DNA of 64,000 nucleotides from an uncultured Alteromonadaceae bacterium. GTDB taxonomy: Bacteria > Pseudomonadota > Gammaproteobacteria > Enterobacterales > Alteromonadaceae. The notes under the pieces are model-generated. The model made no database searches. It saw only the letters and a list, made by a program, of their open reading frames with translations, and was not told the DNA's origin. Positions 38,013-47,954 of this stretch are shown in pieces. Position numbers and translations under genes: made by a program. The stretch lies in contig CANNDC010000006.1 of NCBI GenBank assembly GCA_947503265.1, positions 124,001-188,000 of the forward strand, given 5' to 3'. The stretch's first letter is position 1. Each line of letters starts with the position of its first letter.

Positions 38013-38739
38013 CTACTCTTTCCTTTCGATCTTCGTTACTGCGTTGCTGAACGAGGGTTTCCTGATCTGTTTCAATTGGGTTTCCATTTTCGTCTACTTT
38101 CCAATCATTGCCAATAACAGGGTCATCTTCGTTCAATTGATTCTCCCAAGCATAGGTTTTTTCTTTAGGTTTGGGGTCAAGTTTACGCCACATTAGCGCT
38201 GCCAATGTACCCGCAATGGCACCAAACAAGTGATATTCAAACGAAATTCCTTCTTCCCTTGGGAATATGGTCATTGTCATTCCACCATACATGAAAAATG
38301 CCACCATCATGATAGCGATGGAGCTTTTATCTCTGCGAAAAATACTCACTACAAACAAATAGAAAAAGATGCCATGCGTTAATCCACTTGCTCCAATATG
38401 CTGCGCTTCTCTGGCGAATAACCAAACACCCACTCCAGAAAGCAGCCAAATCAATCCAATCACTCTCCATCTGGATTTTGGATATCCATAGAGCAAAAAC
38501 GAACCTAAAATTAGCAAGGGTAATGTGTTATTAAATAAGTGCTCTAACGAACCATGTACAAGAGGTGCAGTAATAATACCGACTAATCCAGTAAGCGACT
38601 GAGGATAGACACCTAACCACAATAAGTCAGTGTCGAACAACAGCTCAAATGATTTGACACACCATATGAAACCCACCGTAAATAGCGTCACAAGTATGCT
38701 TTTTTTTAATGAGTATGCTTTATTTTGTTTAATTTTCAT
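38005..38739 (-). CDS. Rhomboid family intramembrane serine protease
   Basis: 244 residues with about six transmembrane segments. The catalytic dyad is S118 in GASGLTHG and H170 in EYHLFGAIAGT, and the oxyanion segment HGSLEHLFNNTLPLLILG is present. Rhomboids cleave substrate helices within the inner membrane. The C-terminal 60 residues are polar and acidic. A second rhomboid-fold protein in this window, at 47955, is of the distinct rhombosortase type. Confidence 0.9.
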   Translation of the reverse strand: MKIKQNKAYSLKKSILVTLFTVGFIWCVKSFELLFDTDLLWLGVYPQSLTGLVGIITAPLVHGSLEHLFNNTLPLLILGSFLLYGYPKSRWRVIGLIWLLSGVGVWLFAREAQHIGASGLTHGIFFYLFVVSIFRRDKSSIAIMMVAFFMYGGMTMTIFPREEGISFEYHLFGAIAGTLAALMWRKLDPKPKEKTYAWENQLNEDDPVIGNDWKVDENGNPIETDQETLVQQRSNEDRKERVDE

Positions 38740-38786
38740 TTAAAGTAGGTGTGGGCGAGTTAGCAAATATCAAAGTCATAAAACAT

Positions 38787-39383
38787 CTATAATATATTTT
38801 GCCAATCCACTAAGTCTTGTTGGTAATCAATATCGACAGATAAATCTTCACAATCCCAAATGATTAAATCATTGGTGTATTTGTGTAATATTGACCTTGC
38901 TCCTTTGTCACCGCTTAGTTTTTCCAATTGTGTTACGTAGGAGCGAGGGAATATTGCAGGGGCGCCTAATGTTGACTTGTATCTTGTAGCCACAATTTTA
39001 TCTGGGTGTGCGTTAGCTAAACGAATCAGATGATTCAGGTGTTTTGCTTTGATATTTATTTGGTCTGCTAAACCGATCAAAATATGGGAGTTGTCTTCAC
39101 TGACTGCGGCAACTCCCGCTTTTATACTCTCTGACATACCCATTTGCCAATGCTCACAATAGATTGTGTTAACGTCTTTATTAAGGGAGGATTTTATTTC
39201 ATCATGATGGGCACCAATCACGACGCAAAGCGAATTGACGTCTGACAACTGATATTGAAATACAATTTTATTGAGCAGGGTTATGCCTTCAACCATTGCC
39301 AATTGTTTAACTGCGCCAAAACGACTTCCCTTACCTGCTGCTAAGACAATAGCCGACAATTTAATGAGTGACACTGGTATCAT
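38787..39383 (-). CDS. MobA/MocA-like nucleotidyltransferase
   Basis: 198 residues of the NTP-transferase fold. LSAIVLAAGKGSRFGAVKQLAMV is the nucleotide-binding loop, and SILIGLADQINIKAKHL and LGAPAIFPRSYVTQLEKLSGDKGARSIL follow as in MocA, which adds CMP to molybdopterin for xanthine-dehydrogenase-type enzymes. The start overlaps xdhC by up to 23 bp, implying coupled expression. MobA-type GTP use cannot be excluded from sequence alone, but the xdhC neighbour favours MocA. Confidence 0.8.
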   Translation of the reverse strand: MIPVSLIKLSAIVLAAGKGSRFGAVKQLAMVEGITLLNKIVFQYQLSDVNSLCVVIGAHHDEIKSSLNKDVNTIYCEHWQMGMSESIKAGVAAVSEDNSHILIGLADQINIKAKHLNHLIRLANAHPDKIVATRYKSTLGAPAIFPRSYVTQLEKLSGDKGARSILHKYTNDLIIWDCEDLSVDIDYQQDLVDWQNIL

Positions 39384-40395
39384 TCATCGTAATATCACTA
39401 ATAGAACGACCGTCAGCATTTTCCAGAAAAGCATGAATTTCAGAAATCATCGACAGCGCGATTGACTCTGGTAATTCGCCTCCTAACCTTAAGCCTATTG
39501 GATTTGCTAAGGGAATAATCACGTCACTTCGTTTAATTTTTGCATGTTGAAATATGCGATCTGTACGATGGATCGGCCCCAAGATGCCTAGATATCGAGC
39601 TGAAGAACGTTGAGTTAGTAGCAAAGCTTGCGCGTCTAATTCAATATTATGATTCATCAGAACTGCCGCATCGACATTTTTTAACCAAGAATGATTTTCA
39701 ATTTCCTGCTCTATCTCTTGCAAAGGTGTCTTAACAATATGATTGGCATTAGAAAAATGCTCTTTTCTAGCATAGGTGGTTCTTGGGTCGATTAACGTGA
39801 CTTTCCAACCGACTGATGAGGCAAGGTCCACTACCGGACGAGCATCAACACCTCCTCCATAAATTGCTAAATGAAATGGCGGCCGCAAAGTTTGTTTCAA
39901 TTGGCTAGCATCGTCTGCTTCATTTAATTCAACACTGTGATTGTTGATAGCGTCAAGGGAATTGCACTGATTAAGTGGCTGCCCCTCACTAACCTTTTGA
40001 ACATATTCACAAGAACCATTCTGATTGAGGATTGAGAAAACTTTATCGAGTTCCAAATATCGATTTTGGGCATCAACGGGTTGAAGTAAAATTCTGACTA
40101 AACCACCACAACCTATTCCTAACTTCCATGCGAGATCTTCTTCTTCGCGCATATCATATTGAATAATGCGGTTTTCACACTTTTCCCAACAACGACGAGC
40201 TTGATTCATAATGTCTGACTCAAGACATCCACCACTGAGCAAGCCAAAATATTGGCCAAGATCATTGATCAACATTTGCGCACCCATTTTTCTATAAGAT
40301 GAACCTTCCGTCCCGACAATAGTAGCGAGAACCCAATTATGTTCGTCTTTTTTAGGATGCCAGATATTCAGAATTTGTTGGAAATGATTTGCCAT
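39361..40395 (-). CDS. XdhC family molybdenum cofactor sulfurtransferase-like protein
   Basis: 344 residues with the two domains of the XdhC/CoxI family. The N-terminal domain carries GTEGSSYRKMGAQMLI, the SGGCLESDI cysteine motif and GIGCGGLVRILLQP, and the C-terminal Rossmann domain begins HLAIYGGGVDARPVVDLA. Such proteins bind the molybdenum cofactor, promote its sulfuration and insert it into xanthine dehydrogenase-like enzymes. No such enzyme is encoded in this window. Confidence 0.88.
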   Translation of the reverse strand: MANHFQQILNIWHPKKDEHNWVLATIVGTEGSSYRKMGAQMLINDLGQYFGLLSGGCLESDIMNQARRCWEKCENRIIQYDMREEEDLAWKLGIGCGGLVRILLQPVDAQNRYLELDKVFSILNQNGSCEYVQKVSEGQPLNQCNSLDAINNHSVELNEADDASQLKQTLRPPFHLAIYGGGVDARPVVDLASSVGWKVTLIDPRTTYARKEHFSNANHIVKTPLQEIEQEIENHSWLKNVDAAVLMNHNIELDAQALLLTQRSSARYLGILGPIHRTDRIFQHAKIKRSDVIIPLANPIGLRLGGELPESIALSMISEIHAFLENADGRSISDITMNDTSVTH

Positions 40396-41519
40396 TAAAC
40401 TTCGTTACTTCCATTGTTTGTGTTGGTCTGGTGCGGTTTTCGAGTATTAATCACTAGTGTTTCTGATATTTTATCTTGTATTGCTTGTCGATTTGGATCC
40501 CAGAAAATTTGCAAAAATCCAAGTAATCCAGTCGCTATTCCTGCGCCGTAGCCTCCGTAGCGACCAAAACTCTCCCATGTACTCATGGCACTGCCATCAA
40601 GTTTGATTATTTTAATGCCTAATAATTTCTTGCCAATAGTTTGTCCTTTGAACAACCCAGTTAATGCGGTGAAATACAGGGCAGCCCAACCAAATCCAAT
40701 ACCTAACTCTGCGGCCAATCCTTTTATCCAATTTAGGATGCTATATTTAGACTCTGAGGGTTGATATTCCTCGGCTTTTGTAACAACCGCTTGTTCAATG
40801 ATTTTATCGATCTCTTTAAGTTTTTCGATTTTTTCGGATTTTTCAGTTTCCACGTTTGTTAGCGGTTGAGTGGGTTCAAATTTATCCAACACCCTTTGAG
40901 TAAATGATGCTGCTTGTTCAGGAGTCAAGGATTCACTAATTAATTCAGCAAACTCTTGCATAAAGATGGTGGCTTCATTGTCAGTAAGATCCATTTGAGA
41001 AAGATCAATGGCCATATCGTCAGCTATTGATTCAAGACACAACTGTTTTGAATCACATTCGCCTGTTTCAATCGATTCTGGAATTTGATTTAACCTGTAT
41101 AAATAAGCTCCCCCAACCGCTAGTTTTTCTATTACGTGTTGGTTACTTCCGGCGCTTTCTTGTTGTCCTGATTGTTGAAATTGATCGTAAAAACCGAACA
41201 TCGCCAGCAGAATCATTAAAATACCTAGGCTTCGCAGCAAATTGATTAAAAAAGCAGGTTTACCTTTGCGTTTCAAGCGGCCGCTGACAAAAATCATTAA
41301 TGCTGCTGTTAACACAGCTAGTGCGTTACCTGAAATACCTGATAGTAAACCAACGCAAAAGAGATCAATCAAAATAGCCAAACCTCTACGAGTAGGAGAA
41401 GCCAATGGTTTTCCAAATAGATCAGGTGAAACTTGAAAAGCGTATGGCGTAATAATCTGCCGATTTTCTTTTTGAACCTGCTTTGCCGTTTCTTGAGATT
41501 CTGTGCTTATCTCATTCAT
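40395..41519 (-). CDS. RDD family membrane protein
   Basis: 374 residues. ASPTRRGLAILIDLFCVGLLSG is the typical RDD start and the C-terminal pair ELGIGFGWAALYFTALTGLFKGQTIGKKLLGIKII...YGGYGAGIATGLLGFLQIFWDPNRQAIQDKISETLVI completes the domain. A long acidic insert of about 150 residues divides the RDD helices. RDD proteins are proposed transporters or antiporters. It overlaps xdhC by one base and follows the VWA gene by 24 bp. Confidence 0.8.
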   Translation of the reverse strand: MNEISTESQETAKQVQKENRQIITPYAFQVSPDLFGKPLASPTRRGLAILIDLFCVGLLSGISGNALAVLTAALMIFVSGRLKRKGKPAFLINLLRSLGILMILLAMFGFYDQFQQSGQQESAGSNQHVIEKLAVGGAYLYRLNQIPESIETGECDSKQLCLESIADDMAIDLSQMDLTDNEATIFMQEFAELISESLTPEQAASFTQRVLDKFEPTQPLTNVETEKSEKIEKLKEIDKIIEQAVVTKAEEYQPSESKYSILNWIKGLAAELGIGFGWAALYFTALTGLFKGQTIGKKLLGIKIIKLDGSAMSTWESFGRYGGYGAGIATGLLGFLQIFWDPNRQAIQDKISETLVINTRKPHQTNTNNGSNEV

Positions 41520-41543
41520 CGTTGTTATTCTTGTATTAGATTG

Positions 41544-42722
41544 CTATTTTTTGGTCAGCGCTTTGATTGCGCTCCCCAAGCCTTGAATGGTTAAAGGATA
41601 CATTTTGTCTTGCATGATTTCTCTAATAATTTGAATTGATGCGTAGTAATTCCAATAGTTTTCCATCTGTGGGTTGAGCCATACTGCATGTTGAAATTGA
41701 TCTGTGAGTCGCTTTAACCAAATCGCACCGGGTTCTTCGTTCCAATGCTCAACACTTCCACCTGGATAAGTAATTTCATATGGCCCCATAGTCGCATCGC
41801 CGACAAATATCAGTTTATAATCTGCTCCATATTTATGCAGAATATCGTAAATTGAAATAACTTCTTTGCCACGTCGCTGATTGTCTTTCCAAACGCCTTC
41901 ATAAACACAATTGTGAAAATAAAAGTACTCTAAATGCTTAAATTCACTGTGGACCGCTGAAAACAACTCTTCACAAGACTGTATGTGGGCATCCATCGAA
42001 CCACCAACATCAAAGAACATCAACACTTTAACGGCGTTGTGACGTTCTCTCACCATATGAATATCAAGCCAGCCCGCATTCTTAGCGGTTTTACCAATGG
42101 TAGTCGGTAAATCAAGTTCTTCATCTGCACCAGTACGAGCAAACTGCCTTAACTTTCTTAGTGCTAGTTTGATATTGCGAGTACCTAATTCAACATCAGT
42201 GGCTAGATTTTTAAATTCTCTTTTATCCCATACTTTTACGGCTGAAAAATTTTGATTGTCTTGTTGACCAATGCGAATACCCTCAGGATTGTAGCCATGA
42301 GCGCCAAATGGCGATGTGCCGCCTGTCCCCACCCACTTGTTGCCACCTTGATGACGTTTTTCCTGCTCTTCTAATCGTTTCTTGAGGGTTTCCATTAGTT
42401 TATCGAGACCACCCATTGCCTCTATTTCAGCTTTTTCTTGTTCACTAAAATGACGTTCCAGTTGTTTTTTAAGCCATTCTTCTGGAATGTCTTTGCCGAA
42501 CAAATCGACTGATTGGACACCTTCAAAATAGTCTGCAAATGCGCGATCAAATTTGTCGTAATGACTTTCATCTTTAACTAAACAAAGACGAGAAAGAAAA
42601 TAAAAGCTTTCGGTATCCGCAAATATAATTTGTTTTTCAAGAGCACGAAGCAAGTCGAGAAGCTCTCTCAGGCTAGCCGGAACTTGGTATTCTCTAATTT
42701 TAAAGAAAAAATCAATTAACAT
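41544..42722 (-). CDS. VWA domain protein, CoxE-like
   Basis: 392 residues with a von Willebrand factor A domain. The metal-binding site is FFDVGGSMDAH, where the first serine of the usual DxSxS motif is glycine; the threonine ligand may be in VGDATMGPYEIT. It overlaps the MoxR-type ATPase by one base (TAATG), the standard MoxR-VWA chaperone pairing. In carboxydotrophs the similar CoxD-CoxE pair helps assemble the active site of carbon monoxide dehydrogenase. Confidence 0.85.
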   Translation of the reverse strand: MLIDFFFKIREYQVPASLRELLDLLRALEKQIIFADTESFYFLSRLCLVKDESHYDKFDRAFADYFEGVQSVDLFGKDIPEEWLKKQLERHFSEQEKAEIEAMGGLDKLMETLKKRLEEQEKRHQGGNKWVGTGGTSPFGAHGYNPEGIRIGQQDNQNFSAVKVWDKREFKNLATDVELGTRNIKLALRKLRQFARTGADEELDLPTTIGKTAKNAGWLDIHMVRERHNAVKVLMFFDVGGSMDAHIQSCEELFSAVHSEFKHLEYFYFHNCVYEGVWKDNQRRGKEVISIYDILHKYGADYKLIFVGDATMGPYEITYPGGSVEHWNEEPGAIWLKRLTDQFQHAVWLNPQMENYWNYYASIQIIREIMQDKMYPLTIQGLGSAIKALTKK

Positions 42723-43558
42723 TAGCGACGTGCCATGAAAACCAATTTCTCAAACAAATGAATATCTTGTTCATTTTTTAACAAGGCGCCATATAGAGGT
42801 GGAATAGATTGTTTGCCATCTTTATTTTGCAGCGCCTCAACTGGTATATCTTCGGCTACCAACAATTTTAGCCAATCTATTAACTCAGATGTTGAGGGCT
42901 TTTTCTTGAGTCCAGGAACCTCGCGCAGATCGAAAAAAGACTCCAATGCCACAGTAAGAAGGTCTTTTTTCAAGTTGGGAAAATGCACATCTACTATTTC
43001 CTGCATCTGTTCAGAATCTGGAAATTGAATATAGTGAAAGAAACACCGTCTTAAAAACGCATCGGGTAATTCTTTTTCATTGTTCGAGGTAATAATTACG
43101 ATCGGTCTGTTCGTTGCTTTAATCGTTTCTTTCGTTTCATAAACAAAAAATTCCATTTTATCGAGTTCTAACAACAAGTCATTGGGAAATTCGATGTCGG
43201 CTTTATCTATTTCATCGATCAATAAAACAGGTGGTTTTTCCGCATCAAAGGCCTGCCATAATTTTCCTTTAACAATGTAGTTTGAAATGTCTTTCACTTT
43301 TTCGTCGCCAAGTTGAGAATCTCTCAAGCGCGAAACGGCATCATATTCATACAAGCCTTGTTGTGCTTTGGTAGTTGACTTTATGTGCCATTGAATTAAA
43401 TCTGTGCCTAAGCTTTTGGCCAATTCTTCAGCCAACATGGTCTTACCCGTGCCGGGTTCACCTTTGATCAGCAGCGGACGTTGAAGCGTTATAGCAGCAT
43501 TAACTGCCAGTTGAAGTTCTTTACTTGCAATATAATTTCCGGTCCCGTTGAACGACAT
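42722..43558 (-). CDS. MoxR-family AAA+ ATPase
   Basis: 278 residues when started at the ATG at 43558, which has GGAG upstream; a longer frame reaches 43636 but its extra 26 residues look untranslated. The Walker A motif is GEPGTGKT (33-40), Walker B is VLLIDEIDKAD, and sensor-1 is IVIITSNNEKELPDAFLRRC. MoxR ATPases act with VWA partners as metal-insertion chaperones. It leads the leftward MoxR-VWA-RDD-XdhC-MocA set. Confidence 0.92.
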   Translation of the reverse strand: MSFNGTGNYIASKELQLAVNAAITLQRPLLIKGEPGTGKTMLAEELAKSLGTDLIQWHIKSTTKAQQGLYEYDAVSRLRDSQLGDEKVKDISNYIVKGKLWQAFDAEKPPVLLIDEIDKADIEFPNDLLLELDKMEFFVYETKETIKATNRPIVIITSNNEKELPDAFLRRCFFHYIQFPDSEQMQEIVDVHFPNLKKDLLTVALESFFDLREVPGLKKKPSTSELIDWLKLLVAEDIPVEALQNKDGKQSIPPLYGALLKNEQDIHLFEKLVFMARR

Positions 43559-43726
43559 CCGCAACTCCAGTGTGTTAAAAATGTAAATATGATATAGCGA
43601 AAAGCACTTTGAAAAATCACATAACGCCTTAATCATAAGAGAGTAATCAAATTGTAGTCATGCAAATAATTAATTGGGATTTCTTGAAAGAGATTGTGGA
43701 TTAATCATTTCTTGACTAAAGGTAAT

Positions 43727-43766
43727 ATAAAGTAACTCTTTATACTTATTCAAATCATCAATAAGT
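43727..43766 (+). promoter_or_regulatory. Inverted repeats in the cysK promoter region
   Basis: ATAAAG-TAACT-CTTTAT (43727-43743) overlaps a good -10 hexamer TATACT (43741-43746), and ACTTATT (43744-43750) pairs with AATAAGT (43760-43766). The lack of a good -35 spaced 17 bp away suggests an activated promoter. CysB is the expected activator of cysK, but CysB sites are too loose to be certain here. Confidence 0.4.
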
Positions 43767-43823
43767 ATTGGGGTTTATAACTCAAAATTTGCCTTAACAG
43801 CCTCTAATTCCAAAGGAATAAAT

Positions 43824-44789
43824 ATGAAAGTTTTTGACGACAATTCTCTCGCTATTGGTAATACACCATTAGTAAAACTCAATCGAGTGACTGGCGGTAA
43901 TGTTTACGCAAAAATGGAAGCTCGCAACCCTAGCTTTAGTGTTAAGTGCCGTATTGGTGCAAACATGATTTGGGATGCGGAGAAACGCGGTGTACTAACT
44001 CAAGATAAAGAACTAGTGGAGCCAACGAGCGGAAACACTGGAATTGCACTCGCATTCGTCGCAGCCTCTCGTGGATATAAATTAACACTGACAATGCCTA
44101 GCAGCATGAGTTTAGAGCGACGTAAATTGCTAAAAGCATTAGGTGCAAACGTGGTTTTAACAGAACCACCAAAAGGAATGAAAGGTGCCGTTGCAAAAGC
44201 CCAAGAAATAGTCGCCTCTGATCCTTCCAAGTATGTGTTACTTCAGCAATTTGATAACCCTGCAAACCCAGAAATACATGAAAAAACCACAGGTCCAGAA
44301 ATCTGGAATGATACCGATGGCAAAGTCGATATCTTCGTGGCTGGAGTTGGTACAGGTGGCACAATCACAGGTACAAGCAGATACATCAAAAACACCCAAG
44401 GTAAAGCGATAACAACCGTAGCGGTAGAACCTGTCGATTCGCCTGTCATCACTCAGGCAAAAGCAGGTGAAGAATTAACGCCGGGCCCTCATAAAATCCA
44501 AGGTATTGGCGCGGGCTTTATTCCTGGAAATCTTGATTTGGACATGGTTGATGCCGTTGAACAGGTAACCAATGAAGAAAGCATGGAAATGGCTCACAGA
44601 TTACTGAAGGAAGAAGGAATCTTAGCGGGTATTTCTACTGGCGCGGCTGCAGTAGCTGCCAAACGTTGGGCAGAGAAGCCAGAAAATGCGGATAAAACCA
44701 TTGTCGTTATTTTCCCAAGTTCTACTGAAAGATACTTGAGTAGTCCACTTTTTGCCGGTGAATTCTCAGACGCTGAAGAAGTTCAATAA
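43824..44789 (+). CDS. cysK: Cysteine synthase A
   Basis: 321-residue PLP enzyme that makes cysteine from O-acetylserine and sulfide. The Schiff-base lysine is K41 in [14 protein letters not shown], the substrate loop is [12 protein letters not shown], and the phosphate-binding [14 protein letters not shown] is present. It matches E. coli CysK closely in length and sequence. The AAAGGAATAAAT leader gives a good ribosome site before the ATG at 43824. Confidence 0.96.
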   Translation: MKVFDDNSLAIGNTPLVKLNRVTGGNVYAKMEARNPSFSVKCRIGANMIWDAEKRGVLTQDKELVEPTSGNTGIALAFVAASRGYKLTLTMPSSMSLERRKLLKALGANVVLTEPPKGMKGAVAKAQEIVASDPSKYVLLQQFDNPANPEIHEKTTGPEIWNDTDGKVDIFVAGVGTGGTITGTSRYIKNTQGKAITTVAVEPVDSPVITQAKAGEELTPGPHKIQGIGAGFIPGNLDLDMVDAVEQVTNEESMEMAHRLLKEEGILAGISTGAAAVAAKRWAEKPENADKTIVVIFPSSTERYLSSPLFAGEFSDAEEVQ

Positions 44790-44807
44790 AACGCAAAACG
44801 TTTGATA

Positions 44808-44834
44808 AGGGAAGCGAATCGCTTCCCTTTTTTC
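44808..44834 (+). terminator. Terminator of cysK
   Basis: AAGGGAAGCG (44808-44817) pairs perfectly with CGCTTCCCTT (44821-44830) around AAT, followed by a T-run to 44834. It lies 19 bp after the stop codon. Confidence 0.9.
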
Positions 44835-44898
44835 TTTTAACTCATTAAAAAGCAAGCTATTCTTTACCTAAGATAATTAATGAGTGTTGTGTGATCTA

Positions 44899-45369
44899 AT
44901 GAGACGTATTTCCCATGTATTCTATTATTCTTTTATCCTACTTGTTTTAGCCTTACAAGGTTGTGATAGTGCCTCGAATAAAAAAACTGGGGGTGGCAAA
45001 TTTGGTATGATGGATACCAATACACCTGAGTATGCTGCGGTTGAATTTTTTGAACACATCTATAACGACAAAAAGCTCGATAACGCGCTCGCCATGAGTA
45101 CACCGCGAATGGCCAAACTATTGAGGTCATATCACACTAACCGCAACGTTCAACGACATGTATTTGACTTGGTGTATGACGAAGTAGATATTCAACCTGA
45201 ACCTGGTAATAGCTTTGGGCGAAACGAATACGCAAAATCGGCTGTCGTCACTTTATTTTTCACCGGAACACTGCACGATGACAGAGTGGAAGACATTAGA
45301 ATCGTCGAAATGGTCAGAAATGATGACGAATGGTTAGTTGATTTAGTACAGGCAGATAAATACCTTTGA
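44899..45369 (+). CDS. Predicted lipoprotein, function unknown
   Basis: 156 residues from the ATG at 44899; a GTG at 44884 gives five more. A lipoprotein signal is clear: MRRISHVFYYSFILLVLALQGC, with the lipidated cysteine after LQG. The mature part is a small mixed fold with EYAAVEFFEHIYNDKKLDNALAMSTPRMAKLL and a C-terminal VTLFFTGTLHDDRVEDIRIVEMVRNDDEWLVDLV, resembling NTF2-like folds. No named family is recognised. Its stop overlaps the TTG start of the NUDIX gene. Confidence 0.7.
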   Translation: MRRISHVFYYSFILLVLALQGCDSASNKKTGGGKFGMMDTNTPEYAAVEFFEHIYNDKKLDNALAMSTPRMAKLLRSYHTNRNVQRHVFDLVYDEVDIQPEPGNSFGRNEYAKSAVVTLFFTGTLHDDRVEDIRIVEMVRNDDEWLVDLVQADKYL

Positions 45370-46007
45370 GTTCACTTGAAGTCAGTAGAAATTGGCTTGA
45401 ACGTATCAAGAAACTCCATGCTATCGCAGAATCTGGCTTGGCATTTTCACCAGAAGAGTTCGACAAAGAACGTTTCGAGGAAATCTCACTCATTGCCAGA
45501 GAAATGATGGCAGACCTTGCCAATTTACCACTTGCCAGTATTTCTGAGTTAGTTACCCCTTTCCACAAACGTTATGTAACTCCGCAGGTAGAAGTACGTG
45601 GCGCGGTGATCCACAACAATCAAATCCTATTAGTCCAAGAAAAGTCTGATGGTAAATGGACGCTACCAGGCGGTTACGCTGATGTCGGACTAACGCCTGT
45701 TCAAAATATTGAAAAGGAAATATTAGAGGAATCAGGACTTAGAGTTTCTACCACGACGCTCTATTCTGTCAGACATAAAGCATCTGGAGAGTATCGACCC
45801 GATGTAAGAGAATTTTATAAATTATATTTCCTTTGCGAAGCTGACGATGAAAAACCTCGACCAAAGGCTAGTATGGAAACTTCTGATGCGGGATTTTTCA
45901 GTATGGAAAATTTGCCTGAACTCTCGACTGGTAGAGTAATAGAAAGAGATCTCTTAGATGCCTTCTCTTTCCACCAAAAACGGCAACAAGTCACAATCAT
46001 CGAATAG
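45366..46007 (+). CDS. NUDIX hydrolase with N-terminal YjhB-type domain
   Basis: 213 residues. A helical N-terminal domain (about 5-65) precedes the NUDIX fold, whose box is GGYADVGLTPVQNIEKEILEESGL; the first glutamate position is leucine and the arginine is lysine, as in many ADP-ribose pyrophosphatase-like members. Substrate is unknown, probably an ADP-sugar or dinucleotide. Translation starts at TTG within TTGA, overlapping the stop of the lipoprotein gene. Confidence 0.85.
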   Translation: MSSLEVSRNWLERIKKLHAIAESGLAFSPEEFDKERFEEISLIAREMMADLANLPLASISELVTPFHKRYVTPQVEVRGAVIHNNQILLVQEKSDGKWTLPGGYADVGLTPVQNIEKEILEESGLRVSTTTLYSVRHKASGEYRPDVREFYKLYFLCEADDEKPRPKASMETSDAGFFSMENLPELSTGRVIERDLLDAFSFHQKRQQVTIIE

Positions 46008-46022
46008 ACGTGAGGGACTGGG

Positions 46023-47774
46023 CTATTCCCCCATTGCCACGCCTTCTCTTCTTGGGTCAGCACCACCAATCAAGGTTTTATTTTTAATTTGAATTCCGTG
46101 AAGCCCACTGTTTAAGTCAATCACTTTTACATTATGACCCCAAGCTTCAAATTGCGCTTTAAATGTTTCAGCATCAGTTCCTTTTTCAAGTGCAGTATAA
46201 TCATTTCGATTAGTTACTTTAGGCAGATTTATTGCCTCTTGAATATTCATTTGCCAATCCAGAACGCCGATCAAGGTTTGGGCTACATAACTAATAATGC
46301 GGCTCCCACCGGGTGACCCAATCACTAGTATTAATTGGTCGTTTTCATCGAATACCATGGTTGGGCTCATAGCGCTACGTGGACGTTTATTGGGTTCTAC
46401 TCGATTTAATACTAGCTTTCCATTGGCTGACGGACTAAGTGAAAAATCTGTAAGTTGATTATTCAATAAAAACCCTTCCACCATTAAACCAGAACCAAAA
46501 GCAAACTCGATACTTGATGTCATTGAAACCGCATTTCCTTTGGCGTCAACAATAGAAAAATGGCTGGTATTGGGCAATTCAAACGACGTATCTACAGCCA
46601 ATGATGAAACGTCAAAAGGGTTTCCTGGGTCAGCCTTACCCAAATCTCGAGTTGTCTCAATCAGATTCGCTCGCTGTGCCAAATACTTAGGGTTAACCAA
46701 AGCACTAAAAGGTAACTGATAGAAATCTGAGTCTGCGATATAAACACTTCGATCAGCATATGCTAAACGCGTTGATTGTGTGTACAAATGCATCAAACTT
46801 ACGCTTGCAGGTGTTGATTTGTGCAACTCAAACTTTTCAAGGGTTTTCAAAATTTGCAATACATTTACCCCACCAGAACTAGGAGGAGCCATGCCGCATA
46901 CTTTAAATTTTCTATATTTTCCACAAACTGGGGGGCGCTTAACCGCTTTATAATCGGCCATGTCTTTTGCGGTAATCAAACCAGGATTAATAGCAGATGA
47001 CTGCGCAGAATTCGCGATTTTCTCTGCCAAACTCCCTTTATAAAAAACATCAGTTCCAGTGCTAGCAATATCCCTAAACACATTAGCGAGAGGTTGGTTG
47101 GTTTTTAATGTACCTTGCTTTAAAGCTTCGCCATTAGGATAAAAATAGTCTTTTGCTGGTGACATAGTCTCTAGCCCAGGATGAAACTTCAAACCGACTA
47201 GGCGTTCGAGTCTTGCTGAAACAACAAACCCCTCTTCAGCCACTTTAGCAGCGTCTTCAAAAAGTGTACTCCACTTCAGACTTCCGAATTCTTGATGTGC
47301 CATTTCCAAAGACTTTAAAACGCCAGGAACACCAACTGAGCGACCACCGACAACTGCATCACGCCACTTCATTGGCTTATCATCTTGCATAAATAGGTAT
47401 GCATTAACGTTCTTGGGCGCAGTTTCACGACCATCGAAGGTATGTAACTGTTTGTTTTCATTATCCCAATACAACATAAAGCTACCGCCTCCTAAACCCG
47501 ATGATTGCGGCTCTACTAGGGATAACATAGCTTGAATGGCAACGGCAGCATCAATTGCCGAACCACCATTTTTAAGGACATTGACACCCGCTTGCGTTGC
47601 ATACGGGTTGGCTGCACTCACCATGAACTTTTTAGCAATAACAGCCTGTTTGTGTTCGTAACCTGTTGCTGCTTCAGGCTCTCTGTCCTCTCGTTTGACC
47701 TTTTCGGCGTATAAACTAGTTGATGGAAATACGAATACAGAGCAAATAAATAAAAGGCTAGAATACCTGAGCAT
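46023..47774 (-). CDS. ggt: Gamma-glutamyltransferase
   Basis: 583 residues from the ATG at 47774; a TTG two codons earlier (47780) has better spacing from GGAAG. A signal peptide MLRYSSLLFICSVFVFPSTSLYA directs it to the periplasm. The precursor self-cleaves before the catalytic threonine in PNTSHFSIVDAKGNAVSMTSS, giving the two subunits. LGGGSFMLYWDNE, VGSPGGSRIISYV and PRSAMSPTMVF are further family motifs. It hydrolyses glutathione or transfers its glutamyl group. Confidence 0.95.
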   Translation of the reverse strand: MLRYSSLLFICSVFVFPSTSLYAEKVKREDREPEAATGYEHKQAVIAKKFMVSAANPYATQAGVNVLKNGGSAIDAAVAIQAMLSLVEPQSSGLGGGSFMLYWDNENKQLHTFDGRETAPKNVNAYLFMQDDKPMKWRDAVVGGRSVGVPGVLKSLEMAHQEFGSLKWSTLFEDAAKVAEEGFVVSARLERLVGLKFHPGLETMSPAKDYFYPNGEALKQGTLKTNQPLANVFRDIASTGTDVFYKGSLAEKIANSAQSSAINPGLITAKDMADYKAVKRPPVCGKYRKFKVCGMAPPSSGGVNVLQILKTLEKFELHKSTPASVSLMHLYTQSTRLAYADRSVYIADSDFYQLPFSALVNPKYLAQRANLIETTRDLGKADPGNPFDVSSLAVDTSFELPNTSHFSIVDAKGNAVSMTSSIEFAFGSGLMVEGFLLNNQLTDFSLSPSANGKLVLNRVEPNKRPRSAMSPTMVFDENDQLILVIGSPGGSRIISYVAQTLIGVLDWQMNIQEAINLPKVTNRNDYTALEKGTDAETFKAQFEAWGHNVKVIDLNSGLHGIQIKNKTLIGGADPRREGVAMGE

Positions 47775-47954
47775 GATCAATGAAACTTCCAGAAAAAACC
47801 ATATAAAAATGCAAAGATAGCGACCTAACTGTTGATATGCAAGCCTTCTAACAAGTTAATCTGAGAGAGTGGGTTTCTACTAAATTTCCTTTACCTAAAC
47901 AACATGACTAACGTATATTCACCCCACTGATATTGTTCACTTATAGAGGTCTAA

